NCBI GenBank assembly: GCA_031553225.1
Contig: JAVBLU010000045.1
Coordinates: 1-35,552 of the forward strand
DNA length: 35,552 nucleotides
Reading direction: 5' to 3'
From: JAVBLU01 sp031553225
GTDB taxonomy: Bacteria; Bacillota; Clostridia; Christensenellales; UBA1750
The notes beneath the pieces are model-generated. The model was not told the DNA's origin. It made no database searches and saw only the letters and a program-made list of their open reading frames with translations. Position numbers and translations under genes: made by a program. Shown piece by piece: positions 25,067-32,296 of this stretch; within the stretch, counting starts at the first letter, position 1, and every line of letters starts with the position of its first letter.

Positions 25067-25477
25067 TTGCCGCGAGGCTTAATTCGCTATGCGCTGCGCT
25101 GCGCGCTCGTGCTGCTGCCCGCACTTGGCGGCCTTGCCCTCATCTACCTGGGGGACGCTTCTCGGCCGTTTCTGCCCTGCCCGTTCCGCGCGCTGACCGG
25201 CTGGTACTGCCCGGGCTGCGGAGCCGCGCGGGCGGTGCACGCCTACCTGCACCTGCATGTCTGGCAGGCGTTTTTGTTCAACCCGCTGCTGCCGTTTCTG
25301 GCGGCGCTGCTGTTGCTCGTCGCCGGACCCGGGCTTGTGCGCTTCTGCACGGGCGTGCAGGTGAGGGACCGCGTGCCCTCCGCGCGCGCGCTGATCGTTT
25401 TTGCCGCGGCTGTGGCGGTATTTACGGTGCTGCGCAATCTGCCCCTGCCATTCCTTGCGTTTTTAAAGCCTTTCTAG
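25067..25477 (+). CDS. DUF2752 family membrane protein
   Basis: A 136-residue small integral membrane protein. The first membrane segment is at about residues 10-30. It is followed by the DUF2752 signature CPFRALTGWYCPGCGAARAV with CPxCG-type cysteines, HLHVWQAFLFNPLLP and two further membrane segments. The function of the family is unknown; the Cys motif could bind metal or be redox active. The start is placed at TTG 25067, 6 bases after GGGGAGGG; GTG at 25043 in the same frame lies before that site. A bidirectional terminator follows. Confidence 0.85.
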   Translation: MPRGLIRYALRCALVLLPALGGLALIYLGDASRPFLPCPFRALTGWYCPGCGAARAVHAYLHLHVWQAFLFNPLLPFLAALLLLVAGPGLVRFCTGVQVRDRVPSARALIVFAAAVAVFTVLRNLPLPFLAFLKPF

Positions 25478-25489
25478 GCCGCGCGGCAC

Positions 25490-25531
25490 AAAACGGCGCA
25501 GGTCCCCCAACCGGGAGATCTGCGCCGTTTT
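25490..25531. terminator. Bidirectional rho-independent terminator
   Basis: A perfect 12-base stem (AAAACGGCGCAG at 25490-25501 pairing with CTGCGCCGTTTT at 25520-25531) encloses a loop with an inner TCCC/GGGA helix. A runs on one side and T runs on the other let it serve both the plus-strand DUF2752 gene and the convergent AraC-type gene. Confidence 0.9.
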
Positions 25532-25540
25532 TGCGTCCAG

Positions 25541-26449
25541 CTAAGCCTTGCGGACCGCGGGGCGTACCGGCCGCCCCTCGATGTATCCGCGGTACCCCAT
25601 GGGCGCCAGCTGGAAGCGCGGGGCGTCCTCGTCCGCCCATTCAAAGCCGTATACGCTCGGATCATACCCTTGCGTGCGTCTCCACAGCTCGCCGATCGCC
25701 TCCTCGTAGCGCTCCTCGTCGTAAGGCGGGCCCTGGAACACGAGCATGTGACAGGCGGGCAGCTCGATCAGCTCAAATCCGTTCGGCAGGGCGCCGGAAT
25801 AGTTTTCGGGAACCTCCACGCCCTGCGCGTACACAGACGTACCCTCCGGCCGCAGGCTCTTGGGCATCCACATGCCGATAGGCTCGTACAGCGCTTCCTT
25901 CACGCCGCACAGCGTCTCCCATACGTCGCACCCCACCTCCTCGCAGTAGGCGTAGTAGTCCTCGCACGCCGCCCCGCGCCTCAGTATCAGCTTTCGGCGG
26001 GGCCGCTCCAGAATCTGCACGAATACCGTTCCTTCGTTGGGCACAGCGGGTACCTCCTTCGTGATCGGCCGGCGGGCCGTGGGGTCGGGCGGCGGGAAGG
26101 GCGGCAGCGGCCGCGGGCGCAGGGCGTACGCCTTGGGCGTAACCCCAAACTGGCGGTAGAACGCCCGGGTAAAGCCCTCGTGCGAGTCGAACACGAACTG
26201 CAGCGCCACGTCCAGCACACGCGTGCCCGGCGCCTCCAGCAGGCGCGCCGAGCGCGCAAGCCTCATGCCGCGGATGTACTCAAAGGGCGCAAGCCCGGTG
26301 TCCGCCTTAAACAGGCGCGCGCTGTGAAAGGGCGAGTACCCGGCCTGACGCGCCAGCTGGTTCTGCGTGATCGTCTCGCACAGGTGTTCTTCGATGTACG
26401 CCCGCATGCGGCCAACCGCCAGACGCGCCTGTGGCGACAAATCCTCCAT
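25541..26449 (-). CDS. AraC-family regulator with GyrI-like effector domain
   Basis: A 302-residue transcription factor. The N-terminal ~110 residues form the two AraC helix-turn-helix units (ITQNQLARQAGYSPFHSARL, then VALQFVFDSHEGFTRAFYRQ and FGVTPKAY). A Pro-rich linker leads to a GyrI/BmrR-like small-molecule-binding domain (about 140-295), as in Rob and SoxS-GyrI hybrids. Such proteins often sense lipophilic or cationic compounds. It is divergent from the DUF5058/M20 operon, separated by 127 bases, so it may control that operon; this is inferred from position. GGGAGGTG precedes ATG 26449. Confidence 0.92.
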   Translation of the reverse strand: MEDLSPQARLAVGRMRAYIEEHLCETITQNQLARQAGYSPFHSARLFKADTGLAPFEYIRGMRLARSARLLEAPGTRVLDVALQFVFDSHEGFTRAFYRQFGVTPKAYALRPRPLPPFPPPDPTARRPITKEVPAVPNEGTVFVQILERPRRKLILRRGAACEDYYAYCEEVGCDVWETLCGVKEALYEPIGMWMPKSLRPEGTSVYAQGVEVPENYSGALPNGFELIELPACHMLVFQGPPYDEERYEEAIGELWRRTQGYDPSVYGFEWADEDAPRFQLAPMGYRGYIEGRPVRPAVRKA

Positions 26450-26514
26450 TTTCTCACCTCCCGCCCGCAGTATGCCAGATCCGGGTGGAAATTTCTTGAC
26501 CGAGACTGCGATTG

Positions 26515-26546
26515 TTGGCCGCGCCGCCGGTGTGCCATGCTATAAT
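26515..26546 (+). promoter_or_regulatory. Candidate promoter of the DUF5058/M20 operon
   Basis: TATAAT at 26541-26546 is preceded by TGC, giving an extended -10 element, about 30 bases before the first gene. The best -35 is TTGGCC at 26515-26520 with a long 20-base spacer, so the promoter may depend on the extended -10 or on an activator such as the divergent AraC-type protein. Confidence 0.55.
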
Positions 26547-26576
26547 GAACGCGATAACAAATAGGGAGGCGGACGT

Positions 26577-27302
26577 ATGCCAGCGTTTGATGTGAACAAC
26601 GGCTTTTTGTATGCGCTCGTCGCGCTTGCGCTGCTCGTTGTGGTTGCGCAGTCGGTGTATTTTCTTATGCGTTCCTGGCGGGAGGCGGCCGTAAGGGGCA
26701 TGGACATGGCGCGGCTTCGGCGCGTGGCGCTCTCCTGCGCGGTGTTCACCATCATGCCCGCGGTATCCATTCTGCTTGGGGTGCTCTCGCTTAGCCGGTT
26801 TCTGGGGCTGCCGCTGCCCTGGCTCCGGCTCAGCGTCATCGGCGCGCTCACCTACGAGCTGCCCGCCGCTACAACCGCCGCCAACGCGCTCGGGCTCTCC
26901 ACCTCTCAGGCGGTTACCGACCCGCGCGCCTACAGCGCCATAGCCTTCGTGATGACCTGGGGCATCATGATCGGCCCGGTTCTCGTGCCCCTGCTCAGCC
27001 GCCGCATCCAAAACGGCCTGGTGACCCTGCGCCGGCGGGACGAGGCCTGGAGCCGCGCCTTCATGAGCGCTCTGTTTTTGGGGATGATCTCGGCGTTTTT
27101 GGGCGTGGTGTTTGCCCGCACGCGCGAGGGGCTGCCGGGGTTCGTGCCCGTGTTTGTGCTCATGTTCTCCGCGCTCATTATGGCCGCCTTCGGCCTTGCG
27201 CGCAAGCAGCTGGCCGCCCGGTGGCTGGAAAACTACGCCCTGCCCATCAGCATGCTGGGCGGCATGGCCTTTGCGGTGTTCCTGGGCGCGCTTATTGGAT
27301 AA
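26577..27302 (+). CDS. DUF5058-like integral membrane protein
   Basis: A 241-residue protein with about six membrane helices (around 12-34, 50-72, 82-105, 120-142, 163-185 and 195-240). Noticeable conserved-looking loops are ALTYELPAATTAANALGL and FVMTWGIMIGPVLVPLLSRR. It is assigned to the DUF5058 family from general resemblance; no molecular function is established. GGGAGG lies 7 bases before ATG 26577. It is the first gene of an operon with a second membrane protein and an M20 peptidase, suggesting the two membrane proteins form one transporter. Confidence 0.7.
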   Translation: MPAFDVNNGFLYALVALALLVVVAQSVYFLMRSWREAAVRGMDMARLRRVALSCAVFTIMPAVSILLGVLSLSRFLGLPLPWLRLSVIGALTYELPAATTAANALGLSTSQAVTDPRAYSAIAFVMTWGIMIGPVLVPLLSRRIQNGLVTLRRRDEAWSRAFMSALFLGMISAFLGVVFARTREGLPGFVPVFVLMFSALIMAAFGLARKQLAARWLENYALPISMLGGMAFAVFLGALIG

Positions 27303-27315
27303 GGAGGCGGAAAGC

Positions 27316-27975
27316 ATGGAAAAGTCGTATCAGGACCGCGTGCACGCCTATGGCCGCGTTTGGATGGCCGTCATCGTGCTTGTGCTCGCCGCGGTGCCCG
27401 TGGCCATATCGCTGTACTACCGCGCGTGGCCGCAGGGCAGCGCCGTGCTTGCGGGGCTGGCCGGCATTGTGCCCATCTTCTGGACGGTGGGGGCCATCGA
27501 GGTGTTCACCTACGTGCCCATGCTCGGCACGGGCGGCTCGTACCTGGCGTTCACCACGGGAAACCTGACGAACCTGAAGGTGCCCTGCGCGCTGCAGGCC
27601 ATGAAGGGTATGGGCGTTGAGGCCGGCACGGAGGAGGGCGACGTCGTGTCCACCATCGCCATCGCCGTGTCCTCGCTGGTGACGGTGCTCATTATCGCAC
27701 TGGGGGTGCTGCTCATCTCGGCGCTTGCGCCGATGCTGGAGAGCCCGCTGCTCGCCCCGGCCTTTGACAACATTTTGCCCGCGCTGTTTGGGGCCCTGGC
27801 CGTGGCGTTCGTGGCCAGGGAATGGAAGATCGCCCTTGCCCCGCTCGCCGTCATGCTCGCGTTGTTCCTGCTCGTGCCCTCGCTTTCCTCCTCGGTGGGC
27901 ATTTTGGTGCCGGTGGGCGCGCTTATCGCCGTAGGCGCGGCGCGCATTCTGCATCGCAAGGGGATGCTGGCATGA
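27316..27975 (+). CDS. Polytopic membrane protein, partner of the DUF5058-like protein
   Basis: A 219-residue hydrophobic protein with about six membrane helices. Between helices 2 and 3 is a polar, probably functional loop GTGGSYLAFTTGNLTNLKVP, followed by a charged loop (VEAGTEEGDVVS) and further helices. I do not recognise a named family with certainty. The loop is of the kind seen in secondary transporters, and the pairing with the DUF5058-like protein suggests a two-subunit permease, which is inference. AAGGAGG precedes ATG 27316 by 8 bases; the stop overlaps the M20 start as ATGA. Confidence 0.72.
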   Translation: MEKSYQDRVHAYGRVWMAVIVLVLAAVPVAISLYYRAWPQGSAVLAGLAGIVPIFWTVGAIEVFTYVPMLGTGGSYLAFTTGNLTNLKVPCALQAMKGMGVEAGTEEGDVVSTIAIAVSSLVTVLIIALGVLLISALAPMLESPLLAPAFDNILPALFGALAVAFVAREWKIALAPLAVMLALFLLVPSLSSSVGILVPVGALIAVGAARILHRKGMLA

Positions 27976-29438
27976 CCGGCTGCGTTCTGCCGGCGCTGCT
28001 GTGCGGCCTGCTGGCCGTGCTGATCTGCCGCACGCTCGCCTTTCGCCCCAAGGCGGAACCCGCCGCGCAGGCGGATGACGCGGAGCATCCGGACGTGGAG
28101 CGCGCGGCCGCGGCGCTCTCGGCCATGATACGCTGCCGCACGGTGTCCAGCTTCGACCCATCGGCCGTGCAGGAAGGCCGCGCCGCGCGCAACCCCGCGG
28201 ATGAGGCGGAGTTCCGGCGCTTGCGCGCGCTGCTGCCGGAGCTGTACCCGTGCGTTCATCAGGCGCTGGAGCTGCACAGCGTGGGGGAGAGCGGGCTTTT
28301 GTACCGCTGGCGCGGGCGGCGGGAGGGCGGGGCGACGGTGCTGATGGCTCACTATGACGTGGTGCCAGCGGACGAGACGCTCTGGCGGCAGCCGCCCTTT
28401 GAAGGGCGCGTGGTGGAGGGCGTTTTGTGGGGGCGCGGCGCGCTGGACACGAAGCAGACGCTGTGCGGCATTCTGGAGGCGGCCGAGGCGCTGCTGGCCG
28501 AGGGTTTCACGCCTGAGCGCGACGTATACCTCTCCTTCAGCGGCGACGAGGAGGTGAGCGGCCCAACCGCGCCCGCCATAGCCGCCTGGCTTGCGCAGCG
28601 CGGCGTGCGCCCGGCGCTGGTGCTGGACGAGGGCGGCGCGGTGGTGACGGGCGCGTTCCCCGGCGTATCGCAGCCCACGGCCGTCATCGGCACGGGGGAG
28701 AAGGGGTCCCTGGTGGTGGAGTTGAGCGTCTCCGGCAAGGGCGGGCACGCCTCCGCGCCCGGCGCAAACGCGCCGCTCACCGCGCTTTTGTCCGTCATAC
28801 GGCGCATCGAGAAAAAACCCTTCCCCATGCGGTTAACGCCCGCGGCGCTTGGCATGCTGGACGCCCTCGGCCGGCGCTCAACCCCCTTGTACCGGCTGCT
28901 CTTTGGGAACCTGTGGCTGTTTTCTCCCGTGCTTAACCTGGTGTGCCGGGCAAGGCGCGGCGAGATGGACGCGCTTGTGCGCACCACCTGCGCCTTCACC
29001 ATCGTGCAGGGGGGCGACGCCGCCAACGTGATTCCCGCGCAAGCGCGCGCCGTGGCCAACCTGCGTCTGCTGCCCGGCGACACGCCGCAGCGCGCGCTTG
29101 CGCGTTTGCGGCGCGTCGCCGCCTGTCCGCAGCTGCAAATGAAAGTACACTACAGCCAGGAGGCCTCCCCGCATGCGCCCGCCTCCGGAGAGGCCTGGGA
29201 GCGCGTGCGCGCCGCCGTGCGGGCCGCCTGGCCGCAGGCGGCCGTATCGCCCTACCTGATGCTGGCCGCCAGCGATTCCCGCCATTTCTGCGGCATCTGC
29301 GCGTGCGTGTACCGCTTTTCCGCCGTGGCGATGGATGCCGAGCTGCGCGGCGGCATTCACGGCGTGGACGAGCGCATCCCGCTTGCGGAACTCGCCCGCA
29401 TGCTCGTTTTTTTTCGCCGGATGCTGCGCGCAAGCTAG
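27972..29438 (+). CDS. Membrane-anchored M20 family metallopeptidase (CPS1/PM20D1-like)
   Basis: A 488-residue zinc hydrolase. Residues about 4-24 form a hydrophobic N-terminal anchor. Catalytic motifs are complete: MAHYDVVPA (H127, D129), WGRGALDTKQ (bridging D159), SGDEEVSG (general base E193, zinc ligand E194), VLDEGG (D219) and GIHGVDERI (H463). The dimerisation domain lies around 240-370. The N-terminal anchor and these exact motif contexts resemble carboxypeptidase S and PM20D1, which hydrolyse peptides or N-acyl amino acids. The substrate here is unknown. It is coupled by ATGA to the upstream membrane protein, suggesting hydrolysis of the transported compound. Confidence 0.9.
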   Translation: MTGCVLPALLCGLLAVLICRTLAFRPKAEPAAQADDAEHPDVERAAAALSAMIRCRTVSSFDPSAVQEGRAARNPADEAEFRRLRALLPELYPCVHQALELHSVGESGLLYRWRGRREGGATVLMAHYDVVPADETLWRQPPFEGRVVEGVLWGRGALDTKQTLCGILEAAEALLAEGFTPERDVYLSFSGDEEVSGPTAPAIAAWLAQRGVRPALVLDEGGAVVTGAFPGVSQPTAVIGTGEKGSLVVELSVSGKGGHASAPGANAPLTALLSVIRRIEKKPFPMRLTPAALGMLDALGRRSTPLYRLLFGNLWLFSPVLNLVCRARRGEMDALVRTTCAFTIVQGGDAANVIPAQARAVANLRLLPGDTPQRALARLRRVAACPQLQMKVHYSQEASPHAPASGEAWERVRAAVRAAWPQAAVSPYLMLAASDSRHFCGICACVYRFSAVAMDAELRGGIHGVDERIPLAELARMLVFFRRMLRAS

Positions 29439-29497
29439 CCGCCGGGTACGCTTCCTTGGCCCGTCGCCTGCGAAGCGGCGGCGCCCGGCATTGAACG

Positions 29498-29538
29498 GGG
29501 CCGCACAATGCAAAAGCACTGTGCGGCCCGTTGGTTTA
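29498..29538 (+). terminator. Terminator after the M20 operon
   Basis: A 14-base stem with one mismatch (29498-29511 with 29516-29529) closed by an AAAA loop lies 60 bases after the M20 stop and is followed by GTTGGTTTA. It is nearly symmetrical and may also stop convergent transcription from the decayed minus-strand locus. Confidence 0.65.
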
Positions 29539-29562
29539 TGCCTTTGCGGGGATGCGCGGGCG

Positions 29563-30900
29563 TCAGCTCGACCGCGCCACGCGCATGACGGGGCGACGCG
29601 GGGGCTGTCCAGCGCAAGACAGCGCCTTTCCCCGGAAGAGGCACACGAGGCACATCGGGATGTGGGGCACGCGGTTCATGGCCGCCATGTGAGGCGGTAT
29701 GGCGATGTGTTTGGACGGCGCGTTCCTGCCTTTTGTCAGTCTGCCGCCAGGCAGGGCCTGATGGCGGCTGCGAGGAGGGGGGTGCCTCCTGGACAAAGGT
29801 TTCGTGGGCTGCGTCTTCCGCCGGCGATACCAGAGGGACGGCGGGTTTCCATTCCGCTCCCTGGCGGCGGAGGATACCCAGTTCCTCCAGCGGAGGCAAC
29901 GCGGGCGGCGGGTGCGCCTCCGGCCCGGCGCCCTGGCCGAGCGCCGTCAGGATGCGCGCAACGCCGGCCTGCCGGACGCCGCCGCCATCGCCGCCGCAGC
30001 GCGCGTGGTGGGGCCGATCCATGCGTCCCACGCCCAAATGCGCGGCGCGCCGCTGCACGGGTCGCCGGTGGTCAGCTAGCCGCTGGCCGAGCGCCTGCGG
30101 ACGTCCTCATCCCCCGCTGCCGCGGATTCGCGCCGGCGGCCCTGCGCATACCGGCGGCCGAGGTTGGGCCGCTGCGGACAGTCACCATACCGCAGGGGTT
30201 CCATGCCCGTCACATCCGTCAGCGCGCGCTGTACGGCGGCCCGGGCAGGGTCCAGGATAAGCGCGATCCGCTTCAGCGTGCGGGAGGTGCGCCGAAGCCG
30301 CAAAGGAGATCGAGCTTGGCCAAAGCCCCTTCAAGCACCGGCCACGCCCCTTCAGATGCGGCGCGGGCGAGCGTTTTGCACGCCTGCAGGCGCTCGGCCC
30401 TTTCCTGCACGGTCGTCATGGGAAAACCGTATACGCCGCGCCGTTCTTCATACGGCCCATAAGCTGCGCGGCGCTCAGCACGTCGACCGAGTCCTCCGCA
30501 AATGCGCCCGCCATGCACAGCTCGTCGGCTATCGCCCTAACGCTTGCGGGCGCGCGGTATGCTGCCCGCAGGATGCTCTGATGGAGCAAGCTGTTGTCGA
30601 CGGTGTTGAAGGGTTCGTTGCTTCGCCCGGTTCGTCCGCTGACGCCGGCGCACATCCTATTCGGGCGCGCCCGGATACTGCTTTCTCTGCTCGGATGCCA
30701 CTCCCTCCCTGATCTGCCCGCGCGCGGTGTTCAGCCTGCTCGGCACGGTGCCGCGCGGCACGCCCAGATCAAGGCGGTTTGCGCGGTGCTCTGCCCGCGC
30801 GGGTAGTGCCATCATGGCCACGCGGTACTGCGCGCCGAGACGGGAGAGCAGGACCAGCGCCGCTTGCAGCGTCTCGGCGTCCTCCAAAGCGCAGGTTTGC
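29563..30900 (-). pseudogene. Decayed RNA polymerase sigma-like gene with C-terminal regulatory domain
   Basis: No intact gene spans this 1.3 kb. Reading minus-strand frames in turn gives an ordered set of fragments. 30900-30657 resembles sigma-70 region 4 (LGVPRGTVPSRLNTARGQIR). 30655-30416 gives FNTVDNSLLHQSILRAAYRA and a winged-helix-like segment (IADELCMAGAFAEDSVDVL). 30419-30273 continues (MTTVQERAERLQAC), and 30303-30076 gives RTLKRIALILDPARAAVQRA and CPQRPNLGRRYAQGRRRE. About 29959-29800 has PPLEELGILRRQGAEWKPAV. 29796-29563 has MNRVPHIPMCLVCLF, the least certain piece. The first three joins each need a single-base or very small shift. The pattern recalls clostridial sigma-70-family proteins with an extra helical C-terminal domain. 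Sigma region 2 is missing: the fragment begins right after the stop of the response regulator. Confidence 0.6.
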
Positions 30901-30907
30901 GGCCCGC

Positions 30908-32296
30908 TTACGCGTGGCGGGCGGAGGAGCGGTATTCCATGGGGCTTACGCCCGCGCATTTTTTGAACACGCGGCTGAAGTAGTTGGCGTCCGGATAGCC
31001 CACCGCCTCGGACACCTGCGCCACGCTCAGGCGGCCCTCGGCCAGCAGTTCCTTGGCGCGCTGCACGCGCACGTCGGCGATGTAGTCCGTCAGCGTGCGC
31101 CCGGTCTCGGCCTTAAAGAGGCTGGAGAGATAGCAGTAGCTCAGGCCCATGTCCCGCGAGAGCTGCTCCAGCGACAAATCCTGCGAATAGCATTTGTCGA
31201 TGTGCGCGCGCAGCTGCGCGATGATGGCGCGCTGCCGGGCGGGCGCGCCGTCTTCCAGCACGCGCAGCGAGCGCATAAGGTCCGCCGTTTCGCGCTGGAC
31301 GTCCTCGTACTGAAGACAGGCGTTCATGCGCAGGTACAAAGCGTCCAGCGACCAAATCGCCGGATCCAGCGACATGCCCCGCTCGCGCAGGGGCCGCGCC
31401 GCATCGAAGAGCAGTTCCACCGCCAGCGCCACGATGCGCGCGCGCGGCGCGCCCATCTCCCGGGCAAGCCGGGTTGTGAGCGGGTCGGCCGCCTCGTCCG
31501 CGTGTTTTGCCGTGTCGCCCTCCGCAAGGGGCACGCCGAAGCCGCGGTAGAAGGCCGAGTCCGCCGCCGCGCAGGCCTGCGCCCAGCATCGCTCCAGGCC
31601 GCCCGGGGCTCCGTGGCCGGAGAGCCCGCACGCAAGCGGCGCAAACCCCTCCTGCGCCAAATGGTACAGCAGCCTGTGGCAGCACTTCAGGGCCTGCGCC
31701 TGGGCGTTTGTGCGCAGGTGCAGCAAAAGCTGCGCCTCCCCGCACAGCAGCATCGCATGCTGCGTGCCGCTCAGGGCTTCCTGCGCGGCCTTTTGCGCGG
31801 CGCGCGAGAAGCCCTCGGGCAGAGGCTTTCCGGCCGGAGCCTGCAGGCAGGCCACAAACCCGCCTGGCAGGGAGGCAAGCGTGTCGGGCGCAAGCTGTCC
31901 AAGGCCTGTTCCCTCTTCCGGGCGCATGCGCTCGCGCGCGCGGCGGCAGGCGCTCACGATGTCCTCCGGCCGGGCGGACAGCTTGAGCACGAAATCCAGC
32001 GCGCCCAGCCGCAGCGCCTGCTGCGCGTAGGTGAAATCACTGTAGCTCGTCAGCATCACAACGCCCGGCGCGCCCTCCCGGCCGTACAGCGCCGCCAGAA
32101 GCGACAATCCGTCCATTACCGGCATGCGGATGTCCACGAGCAGCAGGTCGGGCATCAGCGCGGGAAGTTTCTCCAGCGCTTCCTCGCCGTTCTCCGCTTC
32201 GCCCACGACGGCAAAGCCGTTCTCCGCCCAGGGCACGCTGTTCACGATGCCTTGCCGGACATAGAACTCGTCCTCCACGATCATCACGCGCGTCAC
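30908..32296 (-). CDS. YesN-type response regulator, AraC output domain
   Basis: A 462-residue cytoplasmic regulator. The receiver domain occupies about 1-120: acidic cluster E8/D9, phosphoacceptor D55 in LLLVDIRMP, T83 and K105. A variable middle region (about 130-350) follows, then a C-terminal AraC DNA-binding domain (LSLEQLSRDMGLSYCYLSSL, then QVSEAVGYPDANYFSRVFKK and GVSPMEYR). The start is GTG 32296, overlapping the kinase stop as GTGA, with GGAGG 6-7 bases upstream. It is paired with the YesM-type kinase and lies downstream of a sugar-binding protein, so it probably controls that importer. Confidence 0.95.
   Translation of the reverse strand: MTRVMIVEDEFYVRQGIVNSVPWAENGFAVVGEAENGEEALEKLPALMPDLLLVDIRMPVMDGLSLLAALYGREGAPGVVMLTSYSDFTYAQQALRLGALDFVLKLSARPEDIVSACRRARERMRPEEGTGLGQLAPDTLASLPGGFVACLQAPAGKPLPEGFSRAAQKAAQEALSGTQHAMLLCGEAQLLLHLRTNAQAQALKCCHRLLYHLAQEGFAPLACGLSGHGAPGGLERCWAQACAAADSAFYRGFGVPLAEGDTAKHADEAADPLTTRLAREMGAPRARIVALAVELLFDAARPLRERGMSLDPAIWSLDALYLRMNACLQYEDVQRETADLMRSLRVLEDGAPARQRAIIAQLRAHIDKCYSQDLSLEQLSRDMGLSYCYLSSLFKAETGRTLTDYIADVRVQRAKELLAEGRLSVAQVSEAVGYPDANYFSRVFKKCAGVSPMEYRSSARHA

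Noticed and set aside
24813..25124. N-terminal extension of PurL up to 25124
   Set aside because: It would run through the purL promoter and into the divergent DUF2752 gene; the family N-terminus matches ATG 24812.
29435..30058. A 207-codon minus-strand open frame as an intact gene
   Set aside because: Only its middle part looks coding-like; it lacks a ribosome binding site and is better seen as one frame of the decayed sigma-like locus.
29335..30462. Plus-strand open frames of 375, 175 and 91 codons in the gap after the M20 gene
   Set aside because: Arg/Ala/Pro/Gly-rich translation, no ribosome binding site, no recognisable motif; the minus-strand fragments are the better explanation.
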